Positions 23,701 to 36,456 of a stretch of DNA of 64,000 bases are shown here, in pieces (position 1 is the stretch's first letter; every line of letters starts with the position of its first letter). The notes beneath the pieces were generated by a model. That model worked only from the letters and a program-made list of their open reading frames with translations. It made no database searches and was not told the origin of the DNA. The stretch is from NCBI GenBank assembly GCA_037176725.1, contig JAZBRS010000044.1:1178001-1242000 (forward strand), given 5' to 3'. Origin of the DNA: Posidonia oceanica (taxonomy: Eukaryota; Streptophyta; Magnoliopsida; Alismatales; Posidoniaceae). Position numbers and translations under genes: made by a program.

Positions 23701-24230
23701 GCTTTGCTTTGTTGATCTGGTCATGCTCCGGGGTTCTTTCTGTTGATTGGTTTTGCTTTTTTTATCCAGTTGTGCTCCGAGGTTGCTTTGTTTGTCCGGT
23801 CATGCTCTGGGGTTTGCTTTGTTGTCCGGTTGTGCTCCGGGGTACCTACTTTTGATTGGCTTGCTTTGTTTGTCCGGTTGTGCTCCGGGGTTTGCTTTGA
23901 TGTCCCGATTATGCTCCGGGGTTCTTTGCTTTGATGTTCCAGTTATGCTCCGGGGATCTTTGCTTTGATATCCCGATTATGCTCCAGGGTTCTCTGCTTT
24001 GGTGTCCCGGTTATGCTCCGGAGATCTTCCCTTGATTGGTTTGCTTTGTTATCCCGGTTATGCTCCGGGGATCTTTCCTTGGTAGGTTTGCTTTGTTATC
24101 CCAGTTATGCTCTAGGGATCTTTCCATGATTGGTTTGCTTTGTTATCCCGGTTGTACTCCAGAGATCTTTGCTTTGGTGTCCCGGTTATGCTCCGGGGAT
24201 CTTTGTTTTATTTGCCGAGGGGATTACCCA
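23700..24230. repeat. Tandem array built on gttatgctccggggatctt
   Basis: About 13 units of 33-47 bp that share tcccggttatgctccgggg and a ttgctttg segment. The open frames here (FVRLCSGV-type peptides) result from the repeat and are not genes. A diverged extra unit lies at 25314-25345. Confidence 0.85.
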
Positions 24231-24252
24231 AGGGAGGCGGAAATAAAAACCT

Positions 24253-25297
24253 GACATGCCTAGGGGATGGCTCAAGAGAGTCAAAACAATAACATGACGT
24301 GCCTAGGGGAAGACCCAAGGGAGTCGAAAATAAAAACATGACATGCCTAGGGGAAGACCCGAGGGAGTCGAAAATAAAAGTATGACGTGCCTAGGGGAAG
24401 ACCCAAGGGAGTCGAAAGTAAAAGCATGACGTGCCTAGGGGAAGACCTAAGGGAGTCGAAAATAAAAGCATGACGTGCCTAGGGGAAGACCCAAGGGAGT
24501 CGAAAGTAAAAACATGACATGCCTAGGGGAAGACCCAAGGGAGTCGAAAATAAAAACATGACATGCCTAGGGGATGGCCCAAGGGAGTCAAAACAATAAC
24601 ATGACGTGCCTAGGGGAAGACCCAAGGGAGTCGAAAATAAAAACATGACATGCCTAGGGGAAGACCCGAGGGAGTCGAAAATAAAAGCATGACGTGCCTA
24701 GGGGAAGACCCAAGGGAGTCGAAAGTAAAAGCATGACGTGCCTAGGGGAAGACCTAAGGGAGTCGAAAATAAAAGCATGACGTGCCTAGGGGAAGACCCA
24801 AGGGAGTCGAAAATAAAAGCAGGACATGCCTAGGGGAAGACCCAAGGGAGTCGAAAACAAAAACATGACATGCCTAGGGGAAGACCCAAGGGAGTCAAAA
24901 ATAAAAGCATGACGTGCCTAGGGGAAGACCTAAGGGAGTCGAAAGTAAAAGCATGACGTGCCTAGGGGAAGACCCAAGGGAGTCGAAAATAAAAACATGA
25001 CGTGCCTAGGGGAAGACCCAAGGGAGTCGAAAATAAAAACATGACGTGCCTAGGAGAAGACCCAAGAGAGTCGAAAATCGAAAATAAAAGCATGACGTGC
25101 CTAGGGGAAGACCCAAGGGAGTCAAAAATAAAAACATGACATGCCTAGGGGAAGACCCAAGGGAGTCGAAAAAAACATGACATTCCTAGGAGAAGACCCA
25201 AGGGAGTCGAAAATAAAAACATGACATGCCTAGGGGAAGACCCAAGGGAGTCGAAAACAAAAACATGACATGCCTAGGGGAAGACCCAAGGGAGTCG
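24253..25297. repeat. 44-bp satellite-like array, about 24 copies
   Basis: The unit reads atgacgtgcctaggggaaga then cccaagggagtcgaaaataaa. A higher-order repeat is visible: the variant with gggatggc and caataac recurs at 24255 and 24562, 307 bp or seven units apart, with the same order of variants after it. There are no spacers between units, so it is not CRISPR-like. Tat-lineage elements are reported to carry such arrays between pol and the 3' LTR. Confidence 0.93.
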
Positions 25298-25394
25298 GGA
25301 AGGATACTTTTTGGCTGAGCTTGCTTTGTTGACCCGGTTGTGCTCTAGGGTCCTTGCTGTTCTGCTCCCAATTCTGCTTTGACTCGTTGGACGC

Positions 25395-25446
25395 TTGATT
25401 GTTAGCGTTCAACGTTGGACGCTTGAAGAACCGCGGCTAACGTTGG
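25395..25446. promoter_or_regulatory. CGTTGGACGC motif block, interrupted by element B
   Basis: Contains ttcaacgttggacgcttg and cggctaacgttgg. It continues at 53115 as attgcattacggccgcg, then tataacatcac. The block is the far-upstream part of the first PMD gene and resembles those before the second and third PMD genes. Its last five bases, gttgg, are the left target duplication of B. Confidence 0.55.
25442..25446. repeat. Target site duplication of element B, left copy
   Basis: gttgg precedes TGTTGACACC and is repeated exactly at 53115-53119 after the terminal TACA. Confidence 0.93.
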
Positions 25447-28400
25447 TGTTGACACCCTATTTTGACAGGCTTGATCAATTGGAATTTCCTGGTAGCTTCT
25501 GGATTCAAATTTAGGTCCAAACCTACACAATTCTTTCATCCTTCTCTCCAAAACTAGCCCAAACTTAACCTAGAATTACACACCTTTCCCGAGCCCAAAA
25601 ACTACCCAAAAATCATAGGAAAACTCACCATTCCCAACATAGCAAACCTACCCAAAAACCCTCAAAATTCCAACCCAAAACCACTCCAAAAAACCCTAGA
25701 AAACCTAGGTAAAACTACCCTTTTTCTACACCTCAAAACCCTTCCAAAACCTTCCCAAAACCAGACCAAAATCCTAGGTCAATACTAGAGACCCTAGGCC
25801 ACACACATCCCAAATTTCACCTCTTTTCAAAACCCCTAACCCCTTCATTTACCCAAATTATCCTTTTCTCTCTCCTAAATTATTCTTTTCTCTCTCCTCT
25901 CTCTCTCCTGATTATCCTCCTTCTTTTCACCCCCTTCTCTCCATTCTTCTTGCCTGGCTGTGGGCCTCTCTTGTGCATCTATCTCTTCTGAATCTTATTT
26001 ATATTTTTACCTTTTTTTTTTAGCATTTTCTTTGGCTTTCTAAAAAATGTTTTCTTTCAACTCTTCCTTTTCCTCTTTACTCCTCTATTTCTCCTTTTTC
26101 TTCTTCCTTTTCCTTTTCTTTTCCTTTCTCTTACTAAATCCCTAAAAAAATCCTTAAAAACCTTTAAAACCCTAAAACAAAAGGAAAACAAACCAAAACC
26201 CTAAAAGAAATAATTAAAGACATTAAACAAACAATTAAAAAACCAAAACCTGACTATATCTAGCTAAAATGGAAAAATAAGAACGCAACTTAAAAATGCA
26301 AAACGAACAAAAGAAAATGCTGTAAAATCAAAGAAAGAAACCAAAATGTAATCAAAACAAGTAAAAGTAAAAATCCTATTAAAGAAAGAAAACACTTAAG
26401 AAATGCAAGGGCTAGTAGTTAAGAAAGAAAAAGAGAAACTTAACAATCCTAAAAAGAAACAATTTGAAAACTTAATTAAAAAAATAAAAAAAAAAACAAT
26501 CAAAAATCCAAAAACACTTAATCAAAACTTAACAAGAAAACTTAACTAAAAAATATTAAAAGAACTTAACAAACAAAAATCAAGAACAAATCAAAGAAGA
26601 CTTAAGAAAAAAAAGGGCTAAAATCAAAAATCTAAAACTCACCCTAATTGATCTAAAAACAAACTTTAAAAAATCCTAATTAACATCCCAAGTATTTAAC
26701 AAGAAAAAAATAATTAAAAAATAACTTAAAAGACTTAACAAACATTTAAACAAATCAAAAACAAAGAAAACCCTAAGCAAAACCAAATCCCTTTAAACCT
26801 AATTAACCAATTAAAAACGACCATTAAAAAACTTAATCAAAATCCTAACTTTAAGCGCAACTATTCTAAAAACCTTTTCTATTTTTATTTTATTTTTATC
26901 TTTTTTATTCTTTTTTATTTCCTTCTTCTTTCCCCTCTTCTTTTCCCTTTCTTCCTTTCTTCCTTTCTTTCTATTTTTCTTTTTTTGGGCCTAGTCCGGC
27001 TCGTTCCCCTCCTTCCTTCTTCCTTTCTTTTTCTTTCTTTCTTTTTTTTCTTTCGCGCGAAGCCCGGCCCGGCCCGCAACCTTCTTCCTCCTCTTCCCTC
27101 CTTCTTCTTCTTCTTCTCCCTCAGATTCCTCCCGCCAGTCTCCCTCTCCTCTTCAAAAAAATTTCAATTCTCTTCTCCCTCCCGACCACCTCAGCCTCCA
27201 GCTCATCTCCACTTCTCTCGTGTCTCAGCAACTTCTCCGGGAGGGCATTAATTGCCATCACCTCCGGCCGTCCTTCCCCTGCAGCAGTAGCCTCCCGCCG
27301 GTGGAATTCGAATTCCACTGCGCGCTTCTCCTCCCCAGCAGCTGCTTAAAACCCCGAGCATCCTCCTCCTTCATCGCCTTTGGTCGTCCGAGAGAGAGAG
27401 AGCAATCCAGAGCCCAGAAGCCACCCCGATTCTCCCTCTCTTCCTCTGCAAATTTTGCAGCTCTTCTTCCTCTTCCTTCCCGTTTGATCCAGAGCCCCAA
27501 ACAGCCCTCAAACTTCTCCCAATTCCTCCCCCAAATCCACCCAACAACCACCATTTCAGGCCTTCCTTCCACGCCCCAAACCACCTCTGAATTCACCCTC
27601 CATCACCCTAAAAACCCAACAGAACCCAACACTCCCTCCTCTCAAAATTCCCAGCACTGCAACCCACCAAATCCCTCCAAACTCCACCTAGCAACTCCCC
27701 AGAATCTCACCTTCTAAACCCACCTGAGCTTCAGCTCTAACCCTCACCATAGACCAAATCCATCACTACAAACACCTCTGCCCATTTCTTCCAGAAAATC
27801 ACCTAGTGACCAAACTTCCTCTCCAGCCCCCTCCCAGCCCTCCTGAGCATCCAGAAACACTCACGAACCCTCCAGAAGCTCGCCGGCATCCTCCTCTCGA
27901 TCCGGAGAGCAGCAGACACTCCTATCCACCTCTGGCTGCTTCTTGAGCACCCACTGAAGCCGAATCTTCCTCTGGGCCGCGAAGCTTCGCTCCGGACGTC
28001 CAGGAAGCTCCGGAGTACTCCACTGATCCATTCCCAGCACTCCCGAGCCGACGACGAGCTCTGCAACAGCCGGACGATCTCCGCCGGTGATCACTGAAGC
28101 ACCAGATGTCAGGGGGACTTCTTAGCCGCGGAATCAGGTACCACTCTTCCCCTGTAGTTTAGTTTTTCCCCTCTCGTGCTTTTCCGCCTTTTAGTTTAGT
28201 GTTTCCTCCCCTCTTCCGCCGAGTCGTCGCCGCCGTCGTCTCGTCTTCTTCGGCGAGCTCCGCGACTGGAATCGTCGCTTCGGCAGCAGAACTCGCATCC
28301 AGGGATCGCCCGAGCTGTGCTCCGACTCCAGGATCACTCCGGTGGCTTCAGAATGCCACGACGACACTCCGATCATCTTCCCTACTTCCGAGCAGGTCTG

Positions 28401-29029
28401 TAGAGCTCCGTTTAGCTCTCCAGCCTGCTCCAGGCAGCACCAAGCCGCGCCGACGCCTCCCAGATCTCCGTCAGCCTCCGGTGAACGTCGCCGACCTCCC
28501 CGTGTGTTCCCAGCAGCTCTTCTCCGGCGTCCATGACCACTGGAAGCTTCTGCTACAGTGACCATGGCCGCTGGCTTGTTACTGTAGCGTTATTTTCTGT
28601 TAGCTAAGCTATTTTGTTACTAAATTGCATTTTCAGTCCCTATTTTTACTTTATTGCATTCTGATCCTGCCTCCGTTTAAGATTCATTTAATTCCGAATT
28701 TAAATCTTATTAAATTGCATGAAAAACTTAAAAAACTGCCTAATTGCATGATGGTCCTTCTACTATGTTTTCTTTCAATGTTTATTTTAGTTCAGGCCCT
28801 CTGGTCTTCCATTTTTGCATGTTAGTCCTTCAATCAATAATCTGATTTAATGCTTATATTTTACCTTAGTAAATTGCATTTTTAAACCCTGTTGTTTTCC
28901 CCATTTGCACTTTAGTCCTCTGTTCTGCTAACTTATGTATTTATTTTTTAATTTTTCTTACTGCATTGCATCATTTCCCCCATACTTTCTGATTTTTGCA
29001 TATAGGTCCTTCATTAATGCACATCATAC

Positions 29030-29290
29030 ATTTAAATGCATATTTTGCTTATAAAATTGCATTTTAGACCCTGCAAGTTTTGAAAATTGCATATAGGTCC
29101 TCTGCATGCTTATAAAACTCATTTAAATGCATATTTTCCTTATAAAATTGCATTTTAGACCCTGCATGTTTTAAAATTGCATATAGGTCCTCTGCATACT
29201 TATAAAACTCATTTAAATGCATATTTTTGCTTATAAAATTGCATTTTAGACCTTGCATATTTAAAACTTGCATATAGGTCCTCTGTTTGC
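29030..29290 (+). repeat. About 85-bp repeat, three copies in the B LTR
   Basis: Units contain catttaaatgcatatttt, cttataaaattgcatttt and gcatataggtcctctgc. The 3' LTR copy is at about 50700-50945. The A LTRs have two diverged copies at 4110-4270 and 16190-16340. Confidence 0.85.
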
Positions 29291-30282
29291 ATTCTCAGAC
29301 CACTTAAGACCACTGTTTTGCTTACAAAATTGCATTTCAACCCCTGCATGTTTCAAAATTGCATGTTAATCCTCCATATGAGTTCAAAACTTATCCTAAT
29401 GCATGTTTACCGTATAAAATTGCATTCTGAACCCTACATTTTGCAAAATTGCACTCAGACCCTCCAGTTTTCAAAAACCTTGCATAAAAGCCCCCTAACT
29501 TTTCAAAATCTTTGCATTTAGACCCTCACTTTTTCAAAAATTGCACATAAGTTCCCAAGTTTTCTGAAAAATCATCCTTAGGTCTTTCTTGCATTTCTGC
29601 ATGCATTGCACTCATGCATCTTTGCATTTAGCATTCCTGTACACACTTAAGCATTCCTAGCTCCCATTTGCATGGGAGGACCTGTTGTGCACATCCCTAG
29701 GACCTCCTATACACCTAGATCCATTCTTCTCCTCTGTTCTGGCCCCTCTGCCTTGAAACTGGGATATCTTCAGATCTGGCCGTTGGATCTTCTCAACCAA
29801 GCTACCTGGATGACCCCGGTGGAGCGCTCTTCAGCATGGACCAAGCAGTTCTCAGATCAGGCTTCAGATTTCCAAGATAAGTCCTCTTGAACCCCTGCAC
29901 GGTATTCATTTGCACACCATTTGCATTCCAAGCATTGTTTTCGCTTTCTGATTTCTCGAGTATGTAGATTAGGACTTCCCAGTGTTTTGTGTTGCGTTTC
30001 CCCTGGATTCACCACTAATTGTAACTTTCTTCCCTCTTTTCCACGATCCGATCGCATCGTGAACTTTTGGCAGCGTGCGAGACACATCGTGGGACACTTT
30101 GGTGGGAAACAGTGGTAATCCCTCCACTAGCTTTTCTTCCCCTTTGTAGGTCTTCACACCTACTTCGCGTGGTCCTTAAACAGTGCCTGTTCTCATACAC
30201 ACACTGTTTTGCTTCCCCCTTGCTTCTCTTGCTCTCCCTCTTTGCATCTGCATCTACATGCCTTTGTCGATGTTTTATTTCG

Positions 30283-30710
30283 CCTGCTTTGGCACCATTT
30301 TGCGTGCCCACTCTGCCTTTGGCACCGTTTTGCGTGCCCGCTTTGCTTTTGGCACCATTTTGCGTGCCCGCTTCGTCTTTGGCACCGTTTTGCGTACCCG
30401 CTTTGCTTTTGGCACCGTTTTGCGTGCCCGCTTCGTCTTTGGCACCGTTTTGCGTGCCTGCTTCACTTTTGGCACCATTTTGCGTGCCCGCTTCGCTTTT
30501 GGCATCGTTTTGCGTGTCCGCTTTATTTTCTTGCACCGTTTCGTGTGCCGCTTTGTTTTTCTGCACCGTTTCGTGTGCCACTTTGTTTTCCTGCACCGTT
30601 TCGCGTGCCGCCTTGTTTTCTACGTCGTTTTGCGTTCCGATCTCGTTTTCTTGCACCATTTCGCATGCTGCTTCCGTTTCTCGCATCGTTTCGCGCGTTT
30701 TACGTCGTTT
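30283..30710 (+). repeat. 30-bp tandem array inside the 5' LTR of B
   Basis: About 14 units of ttttggcaccgttttgcgtg plus cccgctttgc, degenerating toward the right into ttcttgcaccgtttcgtgtg units. It has the same 30-bp period and position as the A array with different unit sequence, so the array is ancestral but has been homogenised separately. The matching 3' LTR array is at about 51996-52430. Confidence 0.9.
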
Positions 30711-31396
30711 TCTCTTGCATGTTGCCCGCATTGCTTGGTTTTACCACCGTTTTGCTTTTTCGCTTGCATTTGCATATAGGGCAGTGATGCTTACTGCCTG
30801 GAGTTCTCGCGAGCCAGGTTTCGACCGGTTCGGAACACAGACAGCGTTGTTGAGCACTTAGACTGCACGTTTACTTCCTGCATTGCATCCCATCACTTAG
30901 AGCACACCTATGAGCGTTCATTCAGGCATTCATTGGCATTTAGGCATTCAAACCTGCATTCTCCTGCGTATGCGAGCGTAAGCCTAGAAAGACCGATTCT
31001 CGGGCGTGTCGGGGGTGCCTAACACCTTCCCTACACACAACAGGAGTCCTTGTCCAGTCATTTGGCCCGTAATGACCATATTGCCCTTATCCTAGGCATG
31101 AGTCATATCATTTGCATTTGTTTTCCTTTGCATTGCTTTGCATTGCCCCTTTTGCTTGGTTTTGCGTGTTAACTCACGCATTTCCCCCGGTTTTCCTTGT
31201 CTCCCGATAATAGACACGGTGGCGACTCTGAATTGTCTTATCTTCTTCTTTTCTTATCTTTTTTCCTCTATTTTAAGTGTTTTCGAGTTGAGCCCTCCTC
31301 CTCGGACATAGCCGCTTATAGTGAGCCTGATTCCGATCGGTGCACGCGAGCTTCTGGCAATGTGCATGGACGATCTGAACACCGGGATTACTACAG

Positions 31397-31414
31397 TGGT
31401 GACTCTGCTGGGGA
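31397..31414 (+). other. Primer binding site of element B
   Basis: tggtgactctgctgggga begins two bases after the LTR. A partial copy, ggtggcgactctg, lies inside the LTR itself at 31210-31222. Confidence 0.8.
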
Positions 31415-32721
31415 TGCTAGACTCTGGCTTTCGTTTTTGGCTTTTCGCTCGCCGCTTTTGCAGTTCTGCTTGCCTTCGTTTGCCTCTGTGCCTGTTTTGG
31501 TCGCTCTTCTGTGCAAACTCCTAGCGAGTCACCTCGTGGCTACTCTGCTCAGGTTTTGCACCTCCTTTGCCTTGGTTTGTGCTCTGTCTTGCTCTGCTTT
31601 GCCTCTGTTGCTTGCTTACTTACTTCTTTCCTTGTTTCTGCTCTTATTTGCTTTACAGCTTACCTGTCTTTACTCTTTTTATCATGCTTACTTATTATTG
31701 TTTTATTTCCTGCACAATGCATGTCTACATACTTGTTTGGCAACAATGCATGCTTTTTGAATGATGAATGCTTTCTTTTACACATTTGCTATGTCACTAC
31801 GCACGCACATGCCCTGTATATATGCCTTTTGACATGATGAATGCTTTCTCTTCACTATCATGCTCACGAACACTCGCACATGCCATGCACCTGCCTTTTG
31901 CTGTGTTGTATGCTGTTTGCCTGCCATACTTGACTGATTTTCTTCCCTTTTGCACATACCATGCCTAGGATAGTAGAGACTGTTTGCTCTCCCTGTGGTT
32001 AACTAAAAATGGCAAGTAAAAAGAACTTCTAGGAGCAACTAGAGACTTCAAACAATCCTGCACCCCCTTGGGTTAATAAAATGCGCAAGATAAAAAACTT
32101 TAAGCATTTGCATAAGCATCATATAGGGCATGCATTCTTCTCATCTAAGTCCACCTACTAGTTTGCGAAGGATGGTCCCGACCTCTTGTTCCACTGCTTT
32201 TGGTGTGGGCCAAGTCAGTCGGTCTGTCCCCCTTTGTCCAGGGGTCGTGTCGGTGTAGTGGAGTGCACTGCCCACGCTTTGGCGGGGTCAGGGCCACCAA
32301 CGCACCACCCTATTATTTCCTCAACTCTGGCTAGGAGTTCGACAGGGAGCCTACTTTTTCTGACCTAAGTCGGTGACCCATACACCTGGGGATACCCGAA
32401 GTAGATCACCTACTAGGACACACTAGATAGGTGACGGGGGCATACTAGAAAGCAAACATATCATTCATGCCATCTAACTTAACTCATTTGCATCTGTCTT
32501 TCAGTTTCTAATCCTTGTTTGTCTCTGTCTGTGTCAGCAGTGATCGGTAAGCGAGTTCCCCTTGCTGGAGCTCGAGTACCGTCCCTTTCTGACACCCTTG
32601 TTGCGACCTTGTTTGCGACCATTCCCCTTCTGAGCTATTTGTCTTTGCAACGATAGCTCCTATTAGGAATCGCCGTTTCCATACCCGTCGCAACCCTATT
32701 CTCACGCGCTCTAGGTCAGCA
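31415..32721 (+). other. Untranslated leader of element B
   Basis: No gene recognised, and in particular no Ogre-type ORF1. The block 32143-32310 is conserved with the A leader. The segment from 31500 to 31980 is also similar to A (5830-6290: tatatgcctttt, caatgcatgtctacat, catgcctagga). Confidence 0.65.
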
Positions 32722-35700
32722 ATGGCCCAGTACGTCAGTGAGCCTCTCTTTACTTCTATCACGGAGGGTGTTTCTGCTCTGGCCCCTCCGATTGCTCCTT
32801 CTGCCCCTTTCGTTCCCCCTCCGATGCTAGGGTTTCCTCCCCTAACGCCTCTAGGATCTCAGTATGTCCCGGGACACTGGCAAGCATCTCTTCCTCTGGA
32901 TCCGGTCGCCGAGTCTATCTTGATGACCGTTACTCGCGTTTCGGAGATGCCATTGCCCCCTCCTTCCCAGGGATATGTCGCCTTTGACATCCCTCCTACC
33001 GCTGCTGCGACTTTTGCTATAGCACCTACTCCTCCCGAACAGTCTGTGTCTGTGCCATTTGCCTCTCAATCCTCGCCGGCACTGCACTTCAGCGTTCTTG
33101 CCGATGGAACACCTGAGGCTCAATACCAGCACCTGATGGAGCTTGCCCAGAGACTGTAGGGCATGGCTCTATCGGTTCGTCCTTCCTGTGCTCCTGTCGT
33201 TCCTAAGGTTCCTTTGAGGCCAGTTCCTGCATCTACCTCTACACCTCCGCCTTGACCATCGTCTCAACTGTTCACGGTTCCGACGATGGGGGCCTGTTTA
33301 CCGCCTCCTTCTGCACAACACTTGGCACAGCATGCTCCTCTTCCCCCGGGTGGTCAGTCCTTTGGACTGGCTGGAGCCCAGTACCCCACTGGCTTGCTGT
33401 CTGGCACCCTGCCTGTACAGCAACTGGTGCTCCAGCATCCTACCCCTCTCACAGCACAACATGTCATCTACCCTCCTCCCTTGCATCAGGCACAAAACCC
33501 TGCATTCATCCCTGCATACACAGTTCCCCAGCACGGATACACCGGCCATCCCATTGCTCCACCAGGCGACGCTATGGTTGATCCGGAGCAGCACTTAGGT
33601 GCGACCCATTCGGCATATGTGCTCACTACCCCTACCGATCCCTCTCCTATGGCAGTAAATCCAGACCCCATCAACAACCGGATGGACGTCTTGGAGAAGG
33701 CACTACGACTAGTGCAGGGTACTGAGCACCAGACCTACCAATTTCGGGACCTCTGCTGCTTTCCAGAGGCGGTACTCCCTCCGAAGTTTAAAATCCCGGA
33801 CTTCGACAAATACAATGGTAGGGGCTGCCCCGTAGCACACCTGAAGGTGTATTGCGGTGATCTCGCTCAGCTTCAGGTTGACGAGAGGTTGCTGATTCGC
33901 CTGTTCCAGAAGAGCTTGACTGAGCTGGCACTCAAGTGGTTCACATCACTTGATATGTCAGCCATCAAGACTTGGAACGACCTCAGTCAGGCGTTCCTGG
34001 AACAGTACTCCTTCAACCTCGATCTAGTCCCAAAGCGGGCGAACTTGATCGCAATTAAGTAGAATTCCAGCGAGCCGTTCAGGGAGTACGTCGGCCGCTG
34101 GCGCGCCCTTGCTTCACAGGTTCGAGATAGACCCTCTGACGAGGAGTCTATTGAGATCGTTATCAAAGGGGCGCAGCCATCTCTTGGAGCTCTGCTTAGC
34201 ATCCAACCAGTCACTACTTTTGCAGCACTTATCCGAGCTAGAGCACGCGTGGAGAGTTCTTTGCGGAGTGGCAACTTCCCCGCTCTCTCTGTATTCGCTA
34301 AGCAGGTCGCGATCAGCAGTAACAGTGTCAACTGCAACACCTCGAACAACAACAGCGGCAGCAGCAACAACCGTCCAAAGAAGAAAGACTCGTCGAAAAC
34401 CGCTGTTGCATTCGTTGACTCTCCTGCTGTGCCTGTTCACTTGCCGTCCCAGCCTGCCCCAGCTCAGATGGTGTATGCTCCTGCACCTAGGAATCCACCC
34501 ACACCATAGATCACAACCACCTCTAGACCGGTCTACCCCGCCGCACCGGTTCAGCAAGGCTCATACCAGAGGCAAAGAAGGCCACCCATTGAGAAGCGGA
34601 AGTTCGCCCCACTAGTGGAACTGCTCACGGTCATCTTGCCGAAGGTTGCATCGCTCCTGAAGTTCCCGGAGGTTTGCCCGCCCCCAAATCCTTTGCCGCA
34701 TTGGTTTAAGGCGAACCTCTTCTGCAATTTCCATCGAAGCATCGGGCATTCGACGGACAATTGCTACTCCTTGCGAAACGCAATTCAGGATCTAATCGAA
34801 TCGGGAACGATTGTGATTGACACGCACGAGGCATCCACTCAAGCACACACACATGCATCTGCACATTCAGCTGTTCCCCCTCATTCTGGCATCATCCATC
34901 AACCTCTACCGGAGCACACTTATCCGGGAGGGGCAGGAACCTTAGGAATTCACTCTGTCTTCCCTTTTGGGCCTACTGCCTCTGTCGTAGACCCCTCTGA
35001 TCTTATTTCTGATATCTCTGAGCCTTTCCCTGTTAATCTCTATCTCGCGGCAGTTGCCGACTCCGAGTCGGGAGTTCACATGATCCGACCGCGTGCCAGG
35101 CTGGAGCACTCCTTCGTGCCCCCTGCTGTGCTTCCTCAGGCTCAACCCCCTGTACATCTCCTAGCTAGGGCCCAGCCTAGATCCCCTGTCCACCTCTTAG
35201 GGTGGCCTCAGCTAGAATCCCCTATACATCTTCTAGGCAGACCTCAGCCAGCCCCTGCCTTCCCACCCCAACAACCTTACCATTTAGATAGACCTCAGTA
35301 CCCAGTAGGCCCCCCTGTAACCCCTTCTGTGCTTGCAGCACGTGCTCCGGTGGTTATTGATTTAACCCTGGACACCCATCACGTCCCTTACAGCTACGCC
35401 ATAGAAATGTGTGCGGAAGTAACGCGATCGGGGAGGGTCTATAGACCCCCAGCACTGGCAGTTAGGCCAAATCACCCTGAACCTGCTATGCCCCCGACCT
35501 CTAACCAACTCATAGTAGATCCGGCCTCAAACCAACTTGTAGCAAGCCAAATCCCTGCCCAACCTGTAGCGGCCCAATCTCCTACCACTACCCCTTTAGA
35601 GCTTGCCAAAACTACCCCTCCTGCTGTCAAGAAAAACCAACCCAAAGCTGACATAACCTCCCAACTTAAGAAGGTCAAAGCCGATATTTCCATTTGGGAC

Positions 35701-36456
35701 CTAATCCACACCTCTACCGAACATCGCGAAGCTTTTCTTCGCGTGTTCCAAGCCGCCCGTGTGTCCCAATCTATTGAGCCTTCGGCCTTGGAAAGCATGG
35801 TAGGGATGATTGCGGAGTCCCAGGTCATCTCTTTTACGAGTGATGAGCTGCCTCCGGCGGGGATTAATCACAATCAACCCCTGTTCGTCACGGTTCAGTT
35901 CAAAAGCTTTCGCATTCTCCTAACGCTGGTTGATAACGGGTCAAGCCTTAACGTCTGCCCCTTGCGTACTGCAACTAAGCTCGGATTTAAAGCCGAGGAT
36001 ATCACACCAACCGTGAAGGGAATGGCAACTTTTGACAACACCCACCATGACGCCCTAGGGATCCTGATTATTCCTCTTGCCATTGGTCCGGTCGTATTCG
36101 ATGTAGAATTCTATGTCGTCGACTTGAAGCCAAACTTCAATTTCCTGCTTGGGCACCCTTGGCTCCACAAGCATCAGGTCCTTCCCTCGACCCTCCATCG
36201 ACTGATAAAGTACCGTCACGGCGATGATGTCATTGTCATCATGGCGGAGAACTTTGAGAAGGAGCGGATCGAGGCAGTCTCTCCCGTCTCTTCACAAACT
36301 ATCCCGTTTGACCCCGAGACTTCCGAAGCCTTGTATCGCATTAATCGGTGTGAGCTGGTTAACTTCATTCCTGATCTTCAACGTGCCAACTCCTTGGCCG
36401 TTCACAACAACTCTTTCGAATGGTCGAGAATGTATGTCACAGGTGGGGTTACATAA
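32722..36456 (+). pseudogene. gag-pro: gag-pro of element B, one frame with four premature stops
   Basis: One uninterrupted frame of 1,245 codons from ATG 32722 to TAA 36454, broken by TAG 33157, TGA 33253, TAG 34060 and TAG 34507. The order is: Pro-rich N-terminus; Retrotrans_gag core at about 33780-34200 (RLLIRLFQKSLT, KWFTSLDM); zinc knuckle CxFHxxxGHxTxxC at 34723-34764; long Pro/Gln/His-rich linker; helix-like DLIHTSTEHREAFL (about 35695); retropepsin with LVDNGSSLNVCP, the catalytic Asp codon at 35932 (DNG in place of the common DTG/DSG), and FLLGHPWLH near 36145. The start is chosen because A begins the same way at 6989. It ends inside the following frame (37-bp overlap). Confidence 0.9.

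Larger units (their letters stand above)
25447..31395 (+). repeat. 5' LTR of element B
   Basis: About 5.95 kb, TGTTGACACC to ATTACTACA. Its overall order is as in the A LTR: pyrimidine-rich tract, A-rich tract, GC-rich stretch, gcatttaaatgcat repeats, 30-bp array, hairpin, conserved end. The sequence is related but clearly diverged from A except near both termini and around the 5306-type hairpin. Confidence 0.93.

Noticed and set aside
23619..24254. Cys/Leu-rich peptides that could look like membrane proteins
   Set aside because: They are translations of the ctccggggttctttgctttg tandem array in overlapping frames.
24253..25297. Regular repeats resembling a CRISPR array
   Set aside because: Units are directly joined without unique spacers, no cas genes are present, and the context is a plant retrotransposon.
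34615..36456. Treating this as a separate gene with its own start
   Set aside because: The first codon is GTG, and the same frame continues upstream through gag, separated only by a TAG at 34507; it is the protease-containing part of gag-pro.
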